A DNA stretch of 64,000 bases from Indiicoccus explosivorum (GTDB taxonomy: Bacteria > Bacillota > Bacilli > Bacillales_A > Planococcaceae): the NCBI RefSeq assembly GCF_002167005.1, contig NZ_NHTN01000009.1, forward strand, positions 46,902 to 110,901. The letters are read 5' to 3'. Position numbers and translations under genes: made by a program. Of the stretch, positions 63,364 through 64,000 are shown one piece after another; the stretch's first letter is position 1; every line of letters starts with the position of its first letter. The notes beneath the pieces were generated by a model. The model made no database searches and had not been told where the DNA came from. It was given only the letters and a program-made list of their open reading frames with translations.

Positions 63364-64000
63364 ATGGATAAAAAAGAGATAAAGAAAAGAAGAATGTGGA
63401 ATTACTTCATCTCCGCTACGGAAGAACTGATTCAGGAAGAAGGATTCCAGCACGTCACCATACGGAAGGTCGGGGACAGGGCGGGCTATAACAGCGCTAC
63501 CATCTATAATTACTTTGAAGAGCTTTCGCACCTGCTGTTTTTCACATCATTGAAGCTGCTTAAGCCTTACTTGGATGCTGTTACTGAAGCCATGGAGAGA
63601 TCCGACGATCCCTTGGAACGATATTTTATTGCATGGGAGATTTTCAGCCAGTATTCCTTTAAAAATCCGGATGTTTTTCAGGCGGTTTTCCTGATGGACC
63701 TTGGCGATCATCCGGAAAAGCTGCTGAAACACTACTATGAGATGTATCCTTCAGACCTCATCGCGGTCCCGGAAGAACTCCGTCTGATTTTAATGGACCG
63801 CAATTTGTTGAACCGAGGCCGTTATTCACTTATCCCGCTTGTACAGGAGGGTTTGCTGGATGAACAGAGGGCTGACGAACTGAATGAAATGACGAATATG
63901 CTGTGGCTTGGCATGTTCGTCAACTTCTTGAATAACCGGGGATACTATACGAGTGAAGAGGCATTCGGACGGACGATGAAATTTATACGCGGCATCATCA
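63364..64000 (+). CDS. TetR-family regulator, 3' end outside window
   Basis: About 212 residues are in the window. The N-terminal helix-turn-helix reads EELIQEEGFQHVTIRKVGDR and YNSATIYNYFEELSHLL, the TetR signature, and the rest is helical ligand domain. ATG at 63364, with GGTGGTGAGAG before it; a TTG three bases earlier is possible. Divergent from the BCCT/CocE genes, which it probably controls. Confidence 0.88.
   Translation, partial: MDKKEIKKRRMWNYFISATEELIQEEGFQHVTIRKVGDRAGYNSATIYNYFEELSHLLFFTSLKLLKPYLDAVTEAMERSDDPLERYFIAWEIFSQYSFKNPDVFQAVFLMDLGDHPEKLLKHYYEMYPSDLIAVPEELRLILMDRNLLNRGRYSLIPLVQEGLLDEQRADELNEMTNMLWLGMFVNFLNNRGYYTSEEAFGRTMKFIRGII

Overview
The window is chromosomal DNA of a moderately GC-rich Gram-positive bacterium of the order Bacillales. 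AGGAGG-type ribosome binding sites precede most genes. The gene content (RocB, a ba3 oxidase with a subunit IIa gene, a hut operon, BCCT carriers, RDD and TsaA proteins) and composition fit Planococcaceae, perhaps a Bhargavaea-like genus, but that placement is inference. No rRNA, tRNA, CRISPR array or prophage was seen. All calls come from reading the sequence, with no database search.

Layout. 0-1.7 kb: serine biosynthesis (serC, partial serA). 1.9-16.8 kb: a sugar cluster with the same set of families as the E. coli ycjM-W locus: LacI repressor, GH13 sucrose-phosphorylase-type enzyme, binding-protein ABC importer, Zn-dehydrogenase (YcjQ-like, broken by a frameshift), TIM-barrel epimerase (YcjR-like), Gfo/Idh oxidoreductase (YcjS-like), GH65 phosphorylase (YcjT-like) and an ABC ATPase. 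A glycerate kinase is added, which points to glucosylglycerate as one substrate. Two copies of a LacI-type operator and a strong promoter precede the operon. 16.9-19.8 kb: ordinary genes (RDD protein, EamA exporter, SDR, TsaA-like protein). 20-22.5 kb: ba3-type cytochrome oxidase operon, including a 51-codon subunit IIa gene, behind a perfect Fnr-type box.

22.6-31 kb: accessory region, clearly A+T-richer from about 24.4 kb. A decayed 3' end of a pyroglutamyl-peptidase gene marks its left edge. It carries a Sau3AI/MutH-like endonuclease, a cytosine-C5 methyltransferase, a Vsr endonuclease, a protein with a DUF3427-like region, and a divergent protein that looks like a base-reader domain joined to a PD-(D/E)xK nuclease.

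31-40 kb: hut operon (hutG, hutI, hutU, an ammonia-lyase gene, BCCT carrier). The ammonia-lyase lacks the Ala-Ser-Gly cofactor triad and is frameshifted in a G7 run. Upstream lies an AraC-type response regulator whose phospho-acceptor Asp is Glu. 40-43 kb: secreted ComEC-like protein and an enolase-superfamily enzyme. 43-52 kb: a GntR-controlled operon coding for a CaiB CoA-transferase, LeuC/LeuD, Na+/solute symporter with small subunit, MFS carrier, flavin reductase and an HMG-CoA-lyase-like enzyme. There is no leuA or leuB; hydratase, CoA-transferase and lyase together suggest catabolism of a branched dicarboxylate. 52-58.9 kb: HD hydrolase and an IclR-controlled set (RocB, amino acid permease, DDAH, arginine-deiminase-family protein) for arginine or methylarginine use. 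59.1-59.6 kb: non-coding segment with imperfect inverted ends. 59.6-64 kb: CocE-type hydrolase and BCCT carrier, with a TetR regulator running off the end.
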